Positions 40,408 to 49,882 are shown, counted from the first letter of the stretch. The stretch: DNA of 64,000 nt from DASRYH01 sp035687245 (GCA_035687245.1 DASRYH010000008.1:193431-257430), one strand, 5' to 3'. The notes: a model not told the origin generated them from the sequence alone. Numbers and translations: made by a program.

Positions 40408-40747
40408 ACCGCATGGCAACAGCATCTTGGAAGGTTTCAGAGGCCGGAACCCTCACCACCATGCCGGCAGCCAGCGTGGCGCCGGAAAGCCCATTGAGCT
40501 TCTGAATCTCGGCGACCTTCTCAGCCGTAGACAGGCCGGGGAGTTCGACATCCTGCGCGATCTCCCAGAGCGTCTGGCCCTCGACGATACGAATCGCGCT
40601 TGTGCGGCGCATCTCAACGTGCCGCGTGAGTCCGGTGGAAGACGCGGCCGCGAACAGCGCAACGAGCAGGCCTACGACGATGATGATGTCGCGGGCGGTC
40701 AGCCCCTGGGCTGTGGCAACGCGAGCTCTGTGGGTTCGGTTAGTCAT
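40406..40747 (-). CDS. yneA: LysM-domain membrane protein, YneA-like SOS division inhibitor
   Basis: This 113-residue protein has a basic N-terminus, one transmembrane helix (about 20-37) and an extracellular LysM domain (IVEGQTLWEIAQ, then GMVVRVP). Size, domains and divergent position beside lexA match YneA of Bacillus and similar actinobacterial proteins, which delay division during DNA damage. Its promoter (TTGCAA-N16-TATTCT) contains an SOS box in the spacer. AAGGAGGG lies eight bases before the ATG. The function is assigned by analogy; the sequences of such proteins diverge strongly. Confidence 0.8.
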   Translation of the reverse strand: MTNRTHRARVATAQGLTARDIIIVVGLLVALFAAASSTGLTRHVEMRRTSAIRIVEGQTLWEIAQDVELPGLSTAEKVAEIQKLNGLSGATLAAGMVVRVPASETFQDAVAMR

Positions 40748-40829
40748 CGGAAGAGCCCTCCTTCATGAGGTCCGGCTGTCGTGGACCACCCTACGCAAGG
40801 GGTCTGACATCGATTGGCGTCTCAGAAAA

Positions 40830-40927
40830 CGAACAGGTGTTCGTATCCGTAGAATAGCAAACATCTGTTCGATTGCAAGGGCAGAATCGAACGCGTGTTT
40901 GCATGCCGGTAAAGTTACGGCTAGACT
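40830..40927. promoter_or_regulatory. Divergent lexA/yneA promoters with three SOS boxes
   Basis: SOS boxes: CGAACAGGTGTTCG (40830-40843, perfect), CAAACATCTGTTCG (40858-40871) and CGAACGCGTGTTTG (40888-40901). The lexA promoter is TTGCAT (40899-40904), 17 bases, TAGACT (40922-40927). The yneA-like gene's promoter on the - strand is TTGCAA (40873-40878), 16 bases, TATTCT (40851-40856). The middle box fills the yneA spacer and the third overlaps the lexA -35, so LexA should repress both genes. Confidence 0.88.
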
Positions 40928-40959
40928 CGGGTCAGATAGCCGTCGATGGAGGGGACCCA

Positions 40960-41583
40960 ATGGGTTACCAGCGCGAACTCACACGTCGCCAGCAGGAGAT
41001 TCTCGACTTCATCCGTGCCGATATTCACCGCCGCGGCTATCCGCCGAGTGTGCGCGAGATCGGTGAGGCCATCGGCCTGTCGTCGTCATCTACCGTGCAC
41101 TCGCACCTTGCCGCGCTCGAGACCAAGGGCTTCATTCGCAGAGACCCGTCCAAGCCGCGCGCCCTTGAAGTACTCGACTTCAGGGACACGGACGCTGCTA
41201 TCGACATGGGCCGCGTTCATGCGGTGCCGGTGGTGGGACAGGTTGCGGCAGGCCAGCCGATCCTGGCGGCCGAGAACATCGAGCAGACCCTCCCCTTGCC
41301 GGCGGAGTTCTCCGGCGAGCAGACGTTCATCCTCCGCGTTCGCGGCGAGTCGATGATCGAGGCCGGCATCTTGGACGGCGACTACGTGGTGGTCAAGCAG
41401 CAGAACTTCGCGAACAACGGCGAGATCGTTGTTGCGATGATCGAGGACGAAGCGACCGTCAAGACCTTCTACAAGGAGGCCGACCGGATCCGCCTGCAGC
41501 CCGAGAACCGCACCATGGAGCCGATCTACGCACGCGACGTGCAAGTGCTCGGCAAGGTCGTCGCGCTCTTCCGCCGCGTCTAA
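40960..41583 (+). CDS. lexA: SOS response repressor LexA
   Basis: This 207-residue repressor has an N-terminal winged helix ([25 protein letters not shown]) and a C-terminal self-cleaving domain: scissile A97-G98, nucleophile S131 in GESMIEAG and K168 in TVKTF. It is the only + strand gene of the right half. ATG 40960 has GGAGGGG upstream and lies after the promoter; the open frame back to 40873 overlaps the promoter and cannot be translated from it. Confidence 0.97.
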   Translation: MGYQRELTRRQQEILDFIRADIHRRGYPPSVREIGEAIGLSSSSTVHSHLAALETKGFIRRDPSKPRALEVLDFRDTDAAIDMGRVHAVPVVGQVAAGQPILAAENIEQTLPLPAEFSGEQTFILRVRGESMIEAGILDGDYVVVKQQNFANNGEIVVAMIEDEATVKTFYKEADRIRLQPENRTMEPIYARDVQVLGKVVALFRRV

Positions 41584-41601
41584 GAGACCCCATGCGGGGC
41601 T

Positions 41602-41631
41602 CGTCGGCCCGTGAGGCAGCGCCAGCCGACG
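41602..41631. terminator. Hairpin between convergent lexA and hflX
   Basis: CGTCGGC (41602-41608) pairs with GCCGACG (41625-41631); a small CCCC/GGGG stem precedes it. The 50-base gap serves both converging genes, so it may act in both directions. No U-run is seen. Confidence 0.45.
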
Positions 41632-41633
41632 GA

Positions 41634-42977
41634 CTACTCTGCCGCGTCCTCGCTCGATTCGGCATCAACCTCGTCGGGCGCTTGGAAGTCCCTGTAGTAG
41701 GCCGCGATCTCCGGTGATGCCTGCAGAATCAGCTGTGTGCCATCTGGGGTGTGACGCTCGGCCACGACCTGCGCCTTTTCGTGCGCGAGCTGCACCAGGT
41801 CTCCACGCGTGTAAGGGACCAGAGCGCTGACGGAGACAGAACCGCGCACAGCCTCTTCGGCGATTCGTGTTTGCACTTCACCTATGCCGTCGCCGTTGAG
41901 TGCCGAACAGAAGACCGCCCCCGGATAGCGCCGCGCCAAGGCCGCGCGATCAATCTCATCGAGCGTGTCGGCCTTGTTGAAGACCGTAAGCGACGGCTTG
42001 CCTGTGGCGCCGATCTCCGCCAGTACCTCGCGTACGGCCTGCATCTGGGCTTCGCGCTGCGGCGCTCCGGCGTCGGTGACGTGCAGGAGCAAGTCGGCCT
42101 CGTTGACCTCATCGAGCGTGGACTTGAACGCTTCCACAAGCCCGTGCGGCAGTTTGTTGATGAAACCGACGGTGTCGGTGACTGTGATCTGGCGGCCCTC
42201 AGGCAGCTCGAGCTTGCGGGTGGTGGAGTCGAGCGTAGCGAAGAGCATGTCTGCCGAAAGGACGCCCGCGCCCGTGAGAGCGTTCAGAAGCGTCGATTTC
42301 CCCGCGTTGGTGTATCCGACCAAGGCGATGCGGAAGACGCCTGAACGGGCGCGACGTTTGCGCTGAAGGTGGCGCTCGGACGACACAGCCTCCAGTAGCT
42401 TGCGCAACTCGGCGATTCTTCGGCGGGCCATACGACGGTCGGTCTCAAGCTGAGACTCGCCCGCGCCGAATCGCGTGCCGCGTCCGCCGCCAAGGCGCTC
42501 CTTCTCGAGGTGCCCCCACATGCCACGCAGCCTCGGCAGGATGTACTCCTGTTGGGCGAGCTCTACCTGCAGCTTGCCCTCGCGGGTCACCGCGTGCATG
42601 GCGAAGATCTCGAGGATGAGCGCGGTGCGGTCGATGATGCGCGTCTCAGGGAGCATCTTCTCGATGTTGAGCTGCTGGGAGGGCGTGAGCTCGTCGTCGA
42701 AGATGACGAGGTTGGCGCCCAGTTCCTTGGCGGTATCGGCAACCTCCTGAGCCTTGCCCGAGCCAATGAAGGTTCGCGGGTGCGGCCGGTCGAGCCGCTG
42801 AGAGATGACCGAGATAACGTCGACCTCTGCCGTATCGGCCAGTCGCTCGAGCTCCGCTATCGACTCTTCAAGCGGCCAGTCCTCATTGCCTCGGTCGATG
42901 CCGACGAGCACCGCGACATCACGGTGCTCGAGGTGTTCTTCGCCAGTCTCTGGATATTTGCGCTCTCGTGGACTCAC
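41634..42977 (-). CDS. hflX: GTPase HflX
   Basis: This 447-residue ribosome-associated GTPase rescues or splits stalled 70S ribosomes under stress. It has an N-terminal HflX domain (TFIGSGKAQEVA, FDDELTPSQ), a GGRGTRFGAGE linker and a G domain (G1 GYTNAGKST, G3 DTVGF, G4 NKAD). A C-terminal extension of about 30 residues is acidic. The start is GTG 42977; AAGGGG is about 20 bases upstream, further than ideal, and no better start exists. Confidence 0.94.
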   Translation of the reverse strand: MSPRERKYPETGEEHLEHRDVAVLVGIDRGNEDWPLEESIAELERLADTAEVDVISVISQRLDRPHPRTFIGSGKAQEVADTAKELGANLVIFDDELTPSQQLNIEKMLPETRIIDRTALILEIFAMHAVTREGKLQVELAQQEYILPRLRGMWGHLEKERLGGGRGTRFGAGESQLETDRRMARRRIAELRKLLEAVSSERHLQRKRRARSGVFRIALVGYTNAGKSTLLNALTGAGVLSADMLFATLDSTTRKLELPEGRQITVTDTVGFINKLPHGLVEAFKSTLDEVNEADLLLHVTDAGAPQREAQMQAVREVLAEIGATGKPSLTVFNKADTLDEIDRAALARRYPGAVFCSALNGDGIGEVQTRIAEEAVRGSVSVSALVPYTRGDLVQLAHEKAQVVAERHTPDGTQLILQASPEIAAYYRDFQAPDEVDAESSEDAAE

Positions 42978-42994
42978 GAAAGAGTATGTGCCCC

Positions 42995-44152
42995 TTAGAG
43001 GTTGGCCTTAATGCGCTCGAGGGCCTCAGCGAGGCGATCATCGGGCGTGGCCAGAGAGATTCGGATGTAGCCTTCGCCGTCAGGACCGTACGCGCTGCCG
43101 GCAGGCATGATGACGTGCGCCTTCTCGAGCATAAGCGTGGCGAACTCCGCCGAAGTGTAGCCCTCGGGAACCGGGGCCCACACATAGATGGTGCCCTGCG
43201 ACTTGCGCGCGTGGATGCCGACCTCGGCGAGCGTGGTGAGCACCATGTCGCGACGGCGCTGGTAGAGCGCGCTCATCTCGGCGACGTCGTCCTGCGGGCC
43301 AAGCATGGCCTCGATGGCGGCGTCCTGGATGGCGGTGAAGATGCCGGAGTCGATGTTGCTCTTGACCGTGCCAAGCGCCTTGATGGCCTCAGCGTTGCCG
43401 GCGGCGAAAGCGACACGCCAGCCGGTCATGTTGTAGGCCTTCGACATCGAGAAGAGCTCGATCGCTACGTCCTTAGCACCGGGGCGCTCGAGGATCGAAG
43501 GAGCCTTGTAGCCGTCGAAGCTGATCTCGGAGTAGGCGTGATCGTGTACCAGCAGCAGGTCGTGCTGCTTGGCGAACGCGATAGCGCGGTCGAAATACTC
43601 GACAGGCGCGGCGACCGCAGACGGGTTGTTGGGGTAGCTGATGAACATCATCTTGGCCTTGGCGAGCACGTCGGCCGGGGTGGCTTCGAAGTCAGCGAGC
43701 CAGTCGTTGCCCTCGTTCATCGGCATGTAGTGCACATTCGCGTCGATCAGGATGGCACCCGTGGTGTACACCGGATAGCCCACACCCGGGGCAAGAACGT
43801 AGTCGCCCGTGTCCACGAAGGCCGGGAAGAGGTGCGCGATGCCCTCCTTCGAGCCGATCATGGCGACGACCTCGGTGTTCGGGTCGACGCTGACTCCGAA
43901 GCGGCGGTTCAGCCACTCGGAGCAGGCCTCACGGTACGGCTTGGAGCCGGCGTAGGCCGGGTACTGGTGATTCTTGGGGTTCTCGATCGCCTTGTGCATG
44001 GCGTCGATGATGCGCTGTGGCGTGGGCCGGTCGGGGTCACCGATACCAAGCGAGATGACGTCGGCGCCCTGAGCCTGCAGCGCCTCCTTCTTGCGGTCGA
44101 TCTCGGCGAACAGATACGGCGGCAGGTTCTCCATACGCTTGGCGGTTCTCAC
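42995..44152 (-). CDS. dapL: LL-diaminopimelate aminotransferase (DapL-type)
   Basis: This 385-residue class I aminotransferase has the PLP lysine K238 in SMSKAYNMTGWR and the DapL-like segments GIGDPDRPTP, QYPAYAGSKPYREA and GSKEGIAHLFPAF. It converts tetrahydrodipicolinate and glutamate directly to LL-DAP, bypassing the succinyl or acetyl branches. Location near dapF supports this over a generic aminotransferase call. GTG 44152 follows GGGGAGAG. A 146-bp gap with a CGGCC/GGCCG hairpin separates it from dapF, so it may have its own promoter. Confidence 0.85.
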   Translation of the reverse strand: MRTAKRMENLPPYLFAEIDRKKEALQAQGADVISLGIGDPDRPTPQRIIDAMHKAIENPKNHQYPAYAGSKPYREACSEWLNRRFGVSVDPNTEVVAMIGSKEGIAHLFPAFVDTGDYVLAPGVGYPVYTTGAILIDANVHYMPMNEGNDWLADFEATPADVLAKAKMMFISYPNNPSAVAAPVEYFDRAIAFAKQHDLLLVHDHAYSEISFDGYKAPSILERPGAKDVAIELFSMSKAYNMTGWRVAFAAGNAEAIKALGTVKSNIDSGIFTAIQDAAIEAMLGPQDDVAEMSALYQRRRDMVLTTLAEVGIHARKSQGTIYVWAPVPEGYTSAEFATLMLEKAHVIMPAGSAYGPDGEGYIRISLATPDDRLAEALERIKANL

Positions 44153-44298
44153 GAAGCTTCTCTCCCCTATGTCCGGGTGGTCGTGACGGCCTCACGGGGC
44201 CGCGCGTTGCAAGACATCCTAGCACTGAGCAAGCGCTGCGCGGGTAGCCAGCGCGCTACTTCTTGCGAATGGGTGACGAAGGCCTGCCGAAGGGTGGC

Positions 44299-45177
44299 TC
44301 AGGCGTCGTCTTCCGGGATTGTGACGGTGCCGGAGAAGGACTCGGCCGCAGGACCGGTCATGTAAACGTGGTTGTCCTCGGCCCAGCGAATCTGAAGATC
44401 TCCACCCGGCAGCTCGACGGTGGCCTCGCGACCGATTCGGCAGGTGAGAGCGGCGGCGACGGTCGTCGCACACGCCCCGGTACCGCAGGCCAGCGTCTCT
44501 CCGCAGCCCCGTTCCCACACGCGCAGGCGGATGAGATCATCAGCCACTACCTGCGCGAACTCGACGTTGGTCTTGTTCGGAAACGCCGGATGGGTCTCGA
44601 TAATGGGGCCGACGGTGTGCACCGGCGCGTCGTCGACATCGTCTACGAAGATGACGCAGTGCGGGTTACCCATCGAGACGGGCGTAACGTCGAAGGTGCC
44701 TACCTCGGTCTCGAGGGGACATGCCACGACCATGTCTTCGTTCGTGCCGCACCGCATGGCGGTCGGGATGGCTGCCGGGCTCAGAGTGGGCTCGCCCATG
44801 TCGACGGTGGCGAAGGCAAGGGTGCCGTCGTAGTCGCGGGTCACTTGGATGGTAAGCACGCCAATGAGTGTCTCCACGCGCACGACGTCCTGATCGGCCG
44901 CCACCAGACCTCGATCGACGAGGTACTTGGCGAAGCAGCGGATGCCGTTGCCGCACATCTCGGCCACCGAGCCGTCGGCGTTGCGGAACCACCAAGCGAA
45001 GTCGGCATCTGAGAGGGTGGCAGGACGTACGAGCATCAGCCCGTCGGCGCCGATGCCGAAGTGGCGATCGCAAAGCCAGATGACGGCCTCTTCTGAGAAG
45101 TCGAGATCGAAGCTGAGATCGTCGATGACTACGAAGTCGTTGCCCAGGCCATGCATCTTGGTGAAGTTCAGTTCCAT
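44299..45177 (-). CDS. dapF: Diaminopimelate epimerase
   Basis: This 292-residue enzyme interconverts LL- and meso-diaminopimelate for lysine and peptidoglycan. Both catalytic cysteines are present: C75 in EMCGNGIRC and C231 in ACGTGACAT. It begins FTKMHGLGNDF, as the family does. The ATG overlaps the miaA stop by one base (TGATG); an upstream in-frame start lies within miaA. Confidence 0.95.
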   Translation of the reverse strand: MELNFTKMHGLGNDFVVIDDLSFDLDFSEEAVIWLCDRHFGIGADGLMLVRPATLSDADFAWWFRNADGSVAEMCGNGIRCFAKYLVDRGLVAADQDVVRVETLIGVLTIQVTRDYDGTLAFATVDMGEPTLSPAAIPTAMRCGTNEDMVVACPLETEVGTFDVTPVSMGNPHCVIFVDDVDDAPVHTVGPIIETHPAFPNKTNVEFAQVVADDLIRLRVWERGCGETLACGTGACATTVAAALTCRIGREATVELPGGDLQIRWAEDNHVYMTGPAAESFSGTVTIPEDDA

Positions 45178-46187
45178 CAGCCGGCGTCCTCCGCAAAACA
45201 GCGCTTGTCGTGGCCACATTCTATCGCAGCAAGCGCGGCCTCCGCGGCTTGCTCAAACGTCAGGTCGGTAACATCGATCCAGCGGACGCGCTCATCGGAC
45301 CTGAGCCACGTGAGCTGGCGCTTGGCGTACCGGCGGGTGGACTGCTTGATCTCGTCGACCGCGTCCGACAGTTCTCGGGCGCCTTCGAGCACCGGGACAA
45401 GCTCCTTGTAGCCGATCGCGTACTGGGCCGTGATGCCTGCACGCAAGCCGGCCTCGAGCAGGCAACGTACCTCGTCAAGAAGCCCGGCCGCGAGCATCTC
45501 ATCCACGCGAGCATTGATGCGTTGGTAGAGGGCCTCGCGCTCCATCGTCAGGCCGATGACAGAGACGTCGTAGAGGCTTTCACGCGATGCGAAACCAGCG
45601 TGCTGGTCAGCGTAAGACACTCCCTGTTCGAGCATTTCAAGCGCGCGAACGACCCGGCGCACGTTGTTTGGGTGGATGAGCTCGGCCGATCGAGGGTCTT
45701 TATCCCTCAAGTAGAGGTGCAGGCCGTCTGCGCCCAGCTCATCGGCCAGCTGCTCCAGACGCTCACGCACGGGGTTGTCGACCTGCTCGCCCGCCGGGAA
45801 CTCCCACGGGTCCAAGAGCGCGCGAACGTACATCCCGGTGCCCCCGACGACAACGGGTAGCTTGCCCCGGGAAGCGATGTCGGCGATCGCGGCTCTGCCT
45901 GCGCGCTGGTAGAGCGCCGCCGAATAGGCGTCTCCGGGTTCCGCAAGGTCGATGCAGTGGTACGGGACACGGCGCTCCGCGGATGGCGTCTTGGCGGTTC
46001 CGATGTCCATGCCGCGATACACCTGCATGGAGTCTGCTGAAACGATCTCGCCGCCTAGGCGAACGGCGATATGTTCAGCGAGCGCGCTCTTGCCGACCGC
46101 AGTCGGACCCACGACGGCAACCACGCGCACGCTGCGGTGGTGAGAACCGTGGTCTTGGGAAATGTTGGGCTCGCTCGGTGAACTCAT
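45177..46187 (-). CDS. miaA: tRNA dimethylallyltransferase
   Basis: This 336-residue enzyme adds the dimethylallyl group to A37 of tRNAs reading UNN codons. The P-loop GPTAVGKS is near residue 27, and SADSMQVYRGMDIGTAKT follows, as in the family. MiaB, which completes the ms2i6A modification, is coded 1.5 kb upstream in the same direction. The ATG at 46187 is two bases past the preceding stop region. Confidence 0.95.
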   Translation of the reverse strand: MSSPSEPNISQDHGSHHRSVRVVAVVGPTAVGKSALAEHIAVRLGGEIVSADSMQVYRGMDIGTAKTPSAERRVPYHCIDLAEPGDAYSAALYQRAGRAAIADIASRGKLPVVVGGTGMYVRALLDPWEFPAGEQVDNPVRERLEQLADELGADGLHLYLRDKDPRSAELIHPNNVRRVVRALEMLEQGVSYADQHAGFASRESLYDVSVIGLTMEREALYQRINARVDEMLAAGLLDEVRCLLEAGLRAGITAQYAIGYKELVPVLEGARELSDAVDEIKQSTRRYAKRQLTWLRSDERVRWIDVTDLTFEQAAEAALAAIECGHDKRCFAEDAG

Positions 46188-46190
46188 GCG

Positions 46191-47561
46191 CTAAGTGTAG
46201 CGGTCTACCTTGAATCGCTCGTACTCGACCGGCTCTTCCGGCGCGATCCCCGCCTTCGAACGGGCGATTCGCACCTGTGTCTCAACGTCGTCTATACCCT
46301 CAAGGTCGGGCAGTAGGAGGCCTCGACGATGCCCGTTGGTGACGATTACGCCGTACGTAGAGGGATCGAGGTCCTCTAGCCGAGCTGGCTCTGGGGCGTG
46401 AAGGACGTCCACCTTGACGTCGAGAAGGTCGAGCTCTGACTCTGAGACGGGATCGAATCGCGGATCCTGCGTGGCCGCGGCGATGGCGTTTCCAATCACC
46501 TCATCGGCCAACGTGGCCCGCGTCGGCGCGATAGTGCCTATGCAGCCGCGGAGTCCCTCGCCCTCATGAAGTGACACGAACGCTCCGGCACGCTGGGGGT
46601 AGTTGCCCTTCAGGACCGGCTTCGGCAGCGGACCGCCGGTGACGTATGCCTCGATGGTGGCTCGCGCCAACCGGACTATGTCGCTCTCTTCGCCGCCCGG
46701 CGAACCCGCCTTGGTGCCACTCTCAAGGACTCCCGCACGCTGCGCAGCGTCCAAGCCCGCCGCGCCGGCGATACCAACCAGGTAGCCCACGCCCCACGGG
46801 CCTTCATAGGACATCACCGCGGTGGGCACCGGGTCCGGACCGCAGAAGCCACTCATCGCGATGAAGGAGCGCAGCCCGCACTCCCCTCCCGCCTCGACGA
46901 GGTCCGGGCCGATGTCGGAGAGCTCCTGGAGCGTACCCGCAGTCACCAGCGCGACGATCTTCGCATCGAGTTCGCTGCCGCGCTCAGAGAAGCCAGCGGG
47001 CGAGTCCCGCTTCAGACGGTGTGACAGGTCTCCGCTGGCCACGAAGACCACGCGGCGTCCCAGCCGTTCGGCAGCGGAACGTACTGCCATGCCGATCGAG
47101 CGGTGTTCTGGATACGGCACGTAGGACAGCGAGATGACCACGAGCTTGTTGACGTGATCGGGGTCGATGAAGCTGAGCGGCACGAGCGAACCGTGGTCCA
47201 GCCACCCGGCCCGCAGACGCGCATCGTGGCTGCGGGCAAGTGACGCGGTTCCTGAAGCCGCGAGGTCTTCGGCGATCGCCTGTGAGAGCGCAGGATCGCC
47301 GGCAAAGACGTGCGCCACGGAGTCGCCGAAGTCCGAGAGAGAGCCACGGAGGTGCGACGAGTCGTCGATAACGATCGCATCGGCGAGCGCAGGCGCGTGC
47401 GGGGACATCAGCACCAGAGTGTCGGGCTCAAACGTCTCGATGGCGCGACGAACCGAGTCAAGCGCGCGAATCGTAACTAGAGCGGGTTCTCGGCGTGAAC
47501 CACCCACTCCCGCCACGATGATTGGTGGATGCGGAGCGATGACGCCGAAGATGTCCGGCAT
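46191..47561 (-). CDS. LigB/Memo-like and AMMECR1-domain fusion (AmmeMemoRadiSam system)
   Basis: This 456-residue protein joins two domains. Residues 1 to about 265 are a class III extradiol dioxygenase (LigB/Memo) fold with IAPHPPIIVAGVG, SPHAP and ASGDLSHRL. About 275-456 form an AMMECR1 domain with GAFVSLHEGEGLRGCIGT. These domains recur with a radical-SAM partner as the AmmeMemoRadiSam system, of unknown chemistry; no dedicated partner gene is next to it, though miaB (radical SAM) is adjacent. ATG 47561 begins the LigB domain; longer readings add an unrelated basic tail. Confidence 0.85.
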   Translation of the reverse strand: MPDIFGVIAPHPPIIVAGVGGSRREPALVTIRALDSVRRAIETFEPDTLVLMSPHAPALADAIVIDDSSHLRGSLSDFGDSVAHVFAGDPALSQAIAEDLAASGTASLARSHDARLRAGWLDHGSLVPLSFIDPDHVNKLVVISLSYVPYPEHRSIGMAVRSAAERLGRRVVFVASGDLSHRLKRDSPAGFSERGSELDAKIVALVTAGTLQELSDIGPDLVEAGGECGLRSFIAMSGFCGPDPVPTAVMSYEGPWGVGYLVGIAGAAGLDAAQRAGVLESGTKAGSPGGEESDIVRLARATIEAYVTGGPLPKPVLKGNYPQRAGAFVSLHEGEGLRGCIGTIAPTRATLADEVIGNAIAAATQDPRFDPVSESELDLLDVKVDVLHAPEPARLEDLDPSTYGVIVTNGHRRGLLLPDLEGIDDVETQVRIARSKAGIAPEEPVEYERFKVDRYT

Positions 47562-47685
47562 CGGCGAGACCCCCTCTTGGCCAGCTACCTTTCCGCTGGA
47601 GAATGTACCCTTTTCTCGAAGTCGAGCAGCTGAGGCGAGTTCTACCGCACGTGCCCGTCGACACACGTTGTCGCAGGCCGTTGGG

Positions 47686-49017
47686 CTACCCGGCGGCGAA
47701 GTGGCCGTTCACGAACCAGGTCTGCGCCTCATCGATGGTCACGTCGAGAATGCGTCCGGCAAACTCGTCGGCGCTGCGGCCTTCAGGAAGCGGAACGTGG
47801 ACGACGCGGTTAGTGGGCGTGCGGCCCGTCAGCACGGAGTCGTCGCGCTTGCTCACGCTCTCGAAGAGCACCGGCTGCACGGTGCCGACCAGTGCCCTAT
47901 TGGTGGCAAAGGCCGAGGCCTGGACGCGCTCCACGAGGCGGTCGAAGCGCTTCTGCACCAGCTCGCGGTCGACCTGTCCCTCCATCAAAGCGGCCGGCGT
48001 GCCTTCGCGAGGCGAGTAGATGAAGGTGAAGGCCTGCGTGTAGTCCACGCTATTGACCACGTCCATCGTCTCGTCGAAGTCCTCTTCGGTCTCGCCGGGG
48101 AAGCCAACGATGATGTCGGTGGAGAGGGCGAGGTTCGGCACGCGGCTACGAAGCCGGCCCACCAGTGCCATGTAGTCGGCCTTCGAGTAGACGCGGTTCA
48201 TCGCTTCAAGAATGCGATCGGAGCCGGACTGGAGCGGCAGGTGCAGGTAGGGCATGACGGCTGGAATCGTGGCCATCGCTTCGATGATGTCGTCCGAAAG
48301 GTCCTTCGGGTGGCTCGTGGCGAACCGGATGCGTGCGACACCGGCGTCGGCCACGGCTGCAAGTACCTTGGCGAAGTTGGGCTCACCGTAGAGGTCTCGC
48401 CCGTAGGAGTTCACGTTCTGTCCGAGCAGAGTCACCTCAAGTACGCCGTCGGCAACGAGCGAGGTGATCTCGTCGACGATGTCCTCGAGGGGCCTGGAGC
48501 GTTCACGGCCTCGCACGTAGGGCACGATGCAATAGGTGCAGAAGTTGTCGCAGCCCACGGTGATGGGAACCCAAGCATGCCACGGGTGCTCGCGCTGTGC
48601 GGGCAAGTCGGAGGTGAAGTCCGCGCTCTCCTTGAGTACCTCGACCTGAGATCGACGCTCAGAAGCCGCAGTCTCAAGCAGAGCCGGAAGGTGCGCCACA
48701 TTATGAGTGCCGAAGACGACGTCGATGTGCGGGAGTTGCTCGAGGAGCGTCTGACCGTCGCGCTGGCCGATACACCCTCCCACCGCGATCAAGGGACCGA
48801 CGTTGCCGGGGCCCTTAAGCACCTTGAGGCTTGCGACTTGGCCACGCAGGCGTTCGTCGGCGTTCTCACGAACGCAACACGTCATGAAGACGATCACATC
48901 GGCGTCTTCGGCAACTTCGACCGGTCGCAGACCACGGGCCTCAAGGCTTCCGGCGATGCGCTCCGAGTCGTGCTTGTTCATCTGGCACCCGAAGGTGCGG
49001 ATCAGGTAGGTCTCCAT
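47686..49017 (-). CDS. miaB: tRNA-2-methylthio-N6-dimethylallyladenosine synthase
   Basis: This 443-residue radical-SAM methylthiotransferase has the N-terminal cluster cysteines C11, C47 and C82, the radical-SAM CX3CX2C at C156, C160, C163 (CDNFCTYC) and a C-terminal TRAM domain. It methylthiolates i6A37 made by MiaA. The start ATG 49017 opens METYLIRTFGCQMN, as in the family. The ribosome site is weak. A 124-bp gap separates its stop from the next gene. Confidence 0.95.
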   Translation of the reverse strand: METYLIRTFGCQMNKHDSERIAGSLEARGLRPVEVAEDADVIVFMTCCVRENADERLRGQVASLKVLKGPGNVGPLIAVGGCIGQRDGQTLLEQLPHIDVVFGTHNVAHLPALLETAASERRSQVEVLKESADFTSDLPAQREHPWHAWVPITVGCDNFCTYCIVPYVRGRERSRPLEDIVDEITSLVADGVLEVTLLGQNVNSYGRDLYGEPNFAKVLAAVADAGVARIRFATSHPKDLSDDIIEAMATIPAVMPYLHLPLQSGSDRILEAMNRVYSKADYMALVGRLRSRVPNLALSTDIIVGFPGETEEDFDETMDVVNSVDYTQAFTFIYSPREGTPAALMEGQVDRELVQKRFDRLVERVQASAFATNRALVGTVQPVLFESVSKRDDSVLTGRTPTNRVVHVPLPEGRSADEFAGRILDVTIDEAQTWFVNGHFAAG

Positions 49018-49057
49018 AGGCCAGCGAGTGTAGCACGCGTCATGCCCGAATCGTGCC

Positions 49058-49876
49058 CTACGACGCGCGCGTCCAGCGCACAATTCGCTCCACGACCGCG
49101 GAGGGTACTACGACGTCCCCAATGTAGGGATTTGGCGCCGAAGGACCATGGAAGTCGGTGCCTCCACTGGTGAGCAGCGCATGCTCCTCGGCGTATCTGG
49201 CGAAGAGGGCGCGCTGCTCCGCCGTGTGGTCGGCGTGATATGCCTCGATGCCGTCGATCCCCGCCTCGAGGAGCGTGTCGAAGTGCGCAGGAACGTCGCC
49301 GATGCCCGGATGCGCGACGATCGCCACTCCCCCAGCGCCGTGTATCAGCTGAACGGCTTCTGCGGCCGTCTGAGCCTCTTTCGGTACGTAGAATGGCTTC
49401 CCTCTGCCTATGAAGCGGTCGAACGCTTCGTGGACGTCCACGGCGTGCCCGGCCGCGACAAGAGCGCGGGCGATATGGCTGCGTCCCACCGAGCCCCCAT
49501 CAGAGTAGAGCAGGACCTCGTCGATATTCACCGCGAAGCCGGCCTCCGTCAGGGTTCTCACGAGCAGTTCGGCCCTACGTAGACGCGCGTTCTTGAGGAG
49601 CTCCAGACGCTCAAGCAGGTGCGGGTCTTGGATGTCGACGTGGAATCCGAGGATATGGACGTCGGCGTCGTCGATCACGCAGGAGAGTTCCACAGCCGGA
49701 ATCAGGCGTAGCGAGGTGGGTTCGGCTGCGGCGAGTGCCTCTCGTTGACCTGCGACAGTGTCGTGGTCGGCGATGGCGATCACGTCGAGTTCAGCGGCGA
49801 GCGCCGCGGCGACAAGCTCCGATGGCGTGAACGTCCCATCCGACGCGGTGGAGTGGACGTGGAGGTCGCCCTTCAT
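49058..49876 (-). CDS. PHP-domain phosphoesterase (RNase AM/TrpH-like)
   Basis: This 272-residue metal-dependent phosphoesterase has the HxH motif in GDLHVHSTASDG at the N-terminus, IADHDTV near residue 38, an E in PAVELSC, and GGTDFHG near the C-terminus. This pattern fits the YciV/TrpH family, whose members are 5'-3' exoribonucleases or 3',5'-nucleotide phosphatases. Its position between miaB and spoVS-rny is consistent with RNA turnover, but the substrate is not shown. Confidence 0.87.
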   Translation of the reverse strand: MKGDLHVHSTASDGTFTPSELVAAALAAELDVIAIADHDTVAGQREALAAAEPTSLRLIPAVELSCVIDDADVHILGFHVDIQDPHLLERLELLKNARLRRAELLVRTLTEAGFAVNIDEVLLYSDGGSVGRSHIARALVAAGHAVDVHEAFDRFIGRGKPFYVPKEAQTAAEAVQLIHGAGGVAIVAHPGIGDVPAHFDTLLEAGIDGIEAYHADHTAEQRALFARYAEEHALLTSGGTDFHGPSAPNPYIGDVVVPSAVVERIVRWTRAS

Positions 49877-49882
49877 GACCGG

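Noticed and set aside
47167..49173. 668-codon + strand frame
   Set aside because: It runs antisense across the LigB-AMMECR1 gene and miaB; no motif, no ribosome site, and it crosses a gene boundary.
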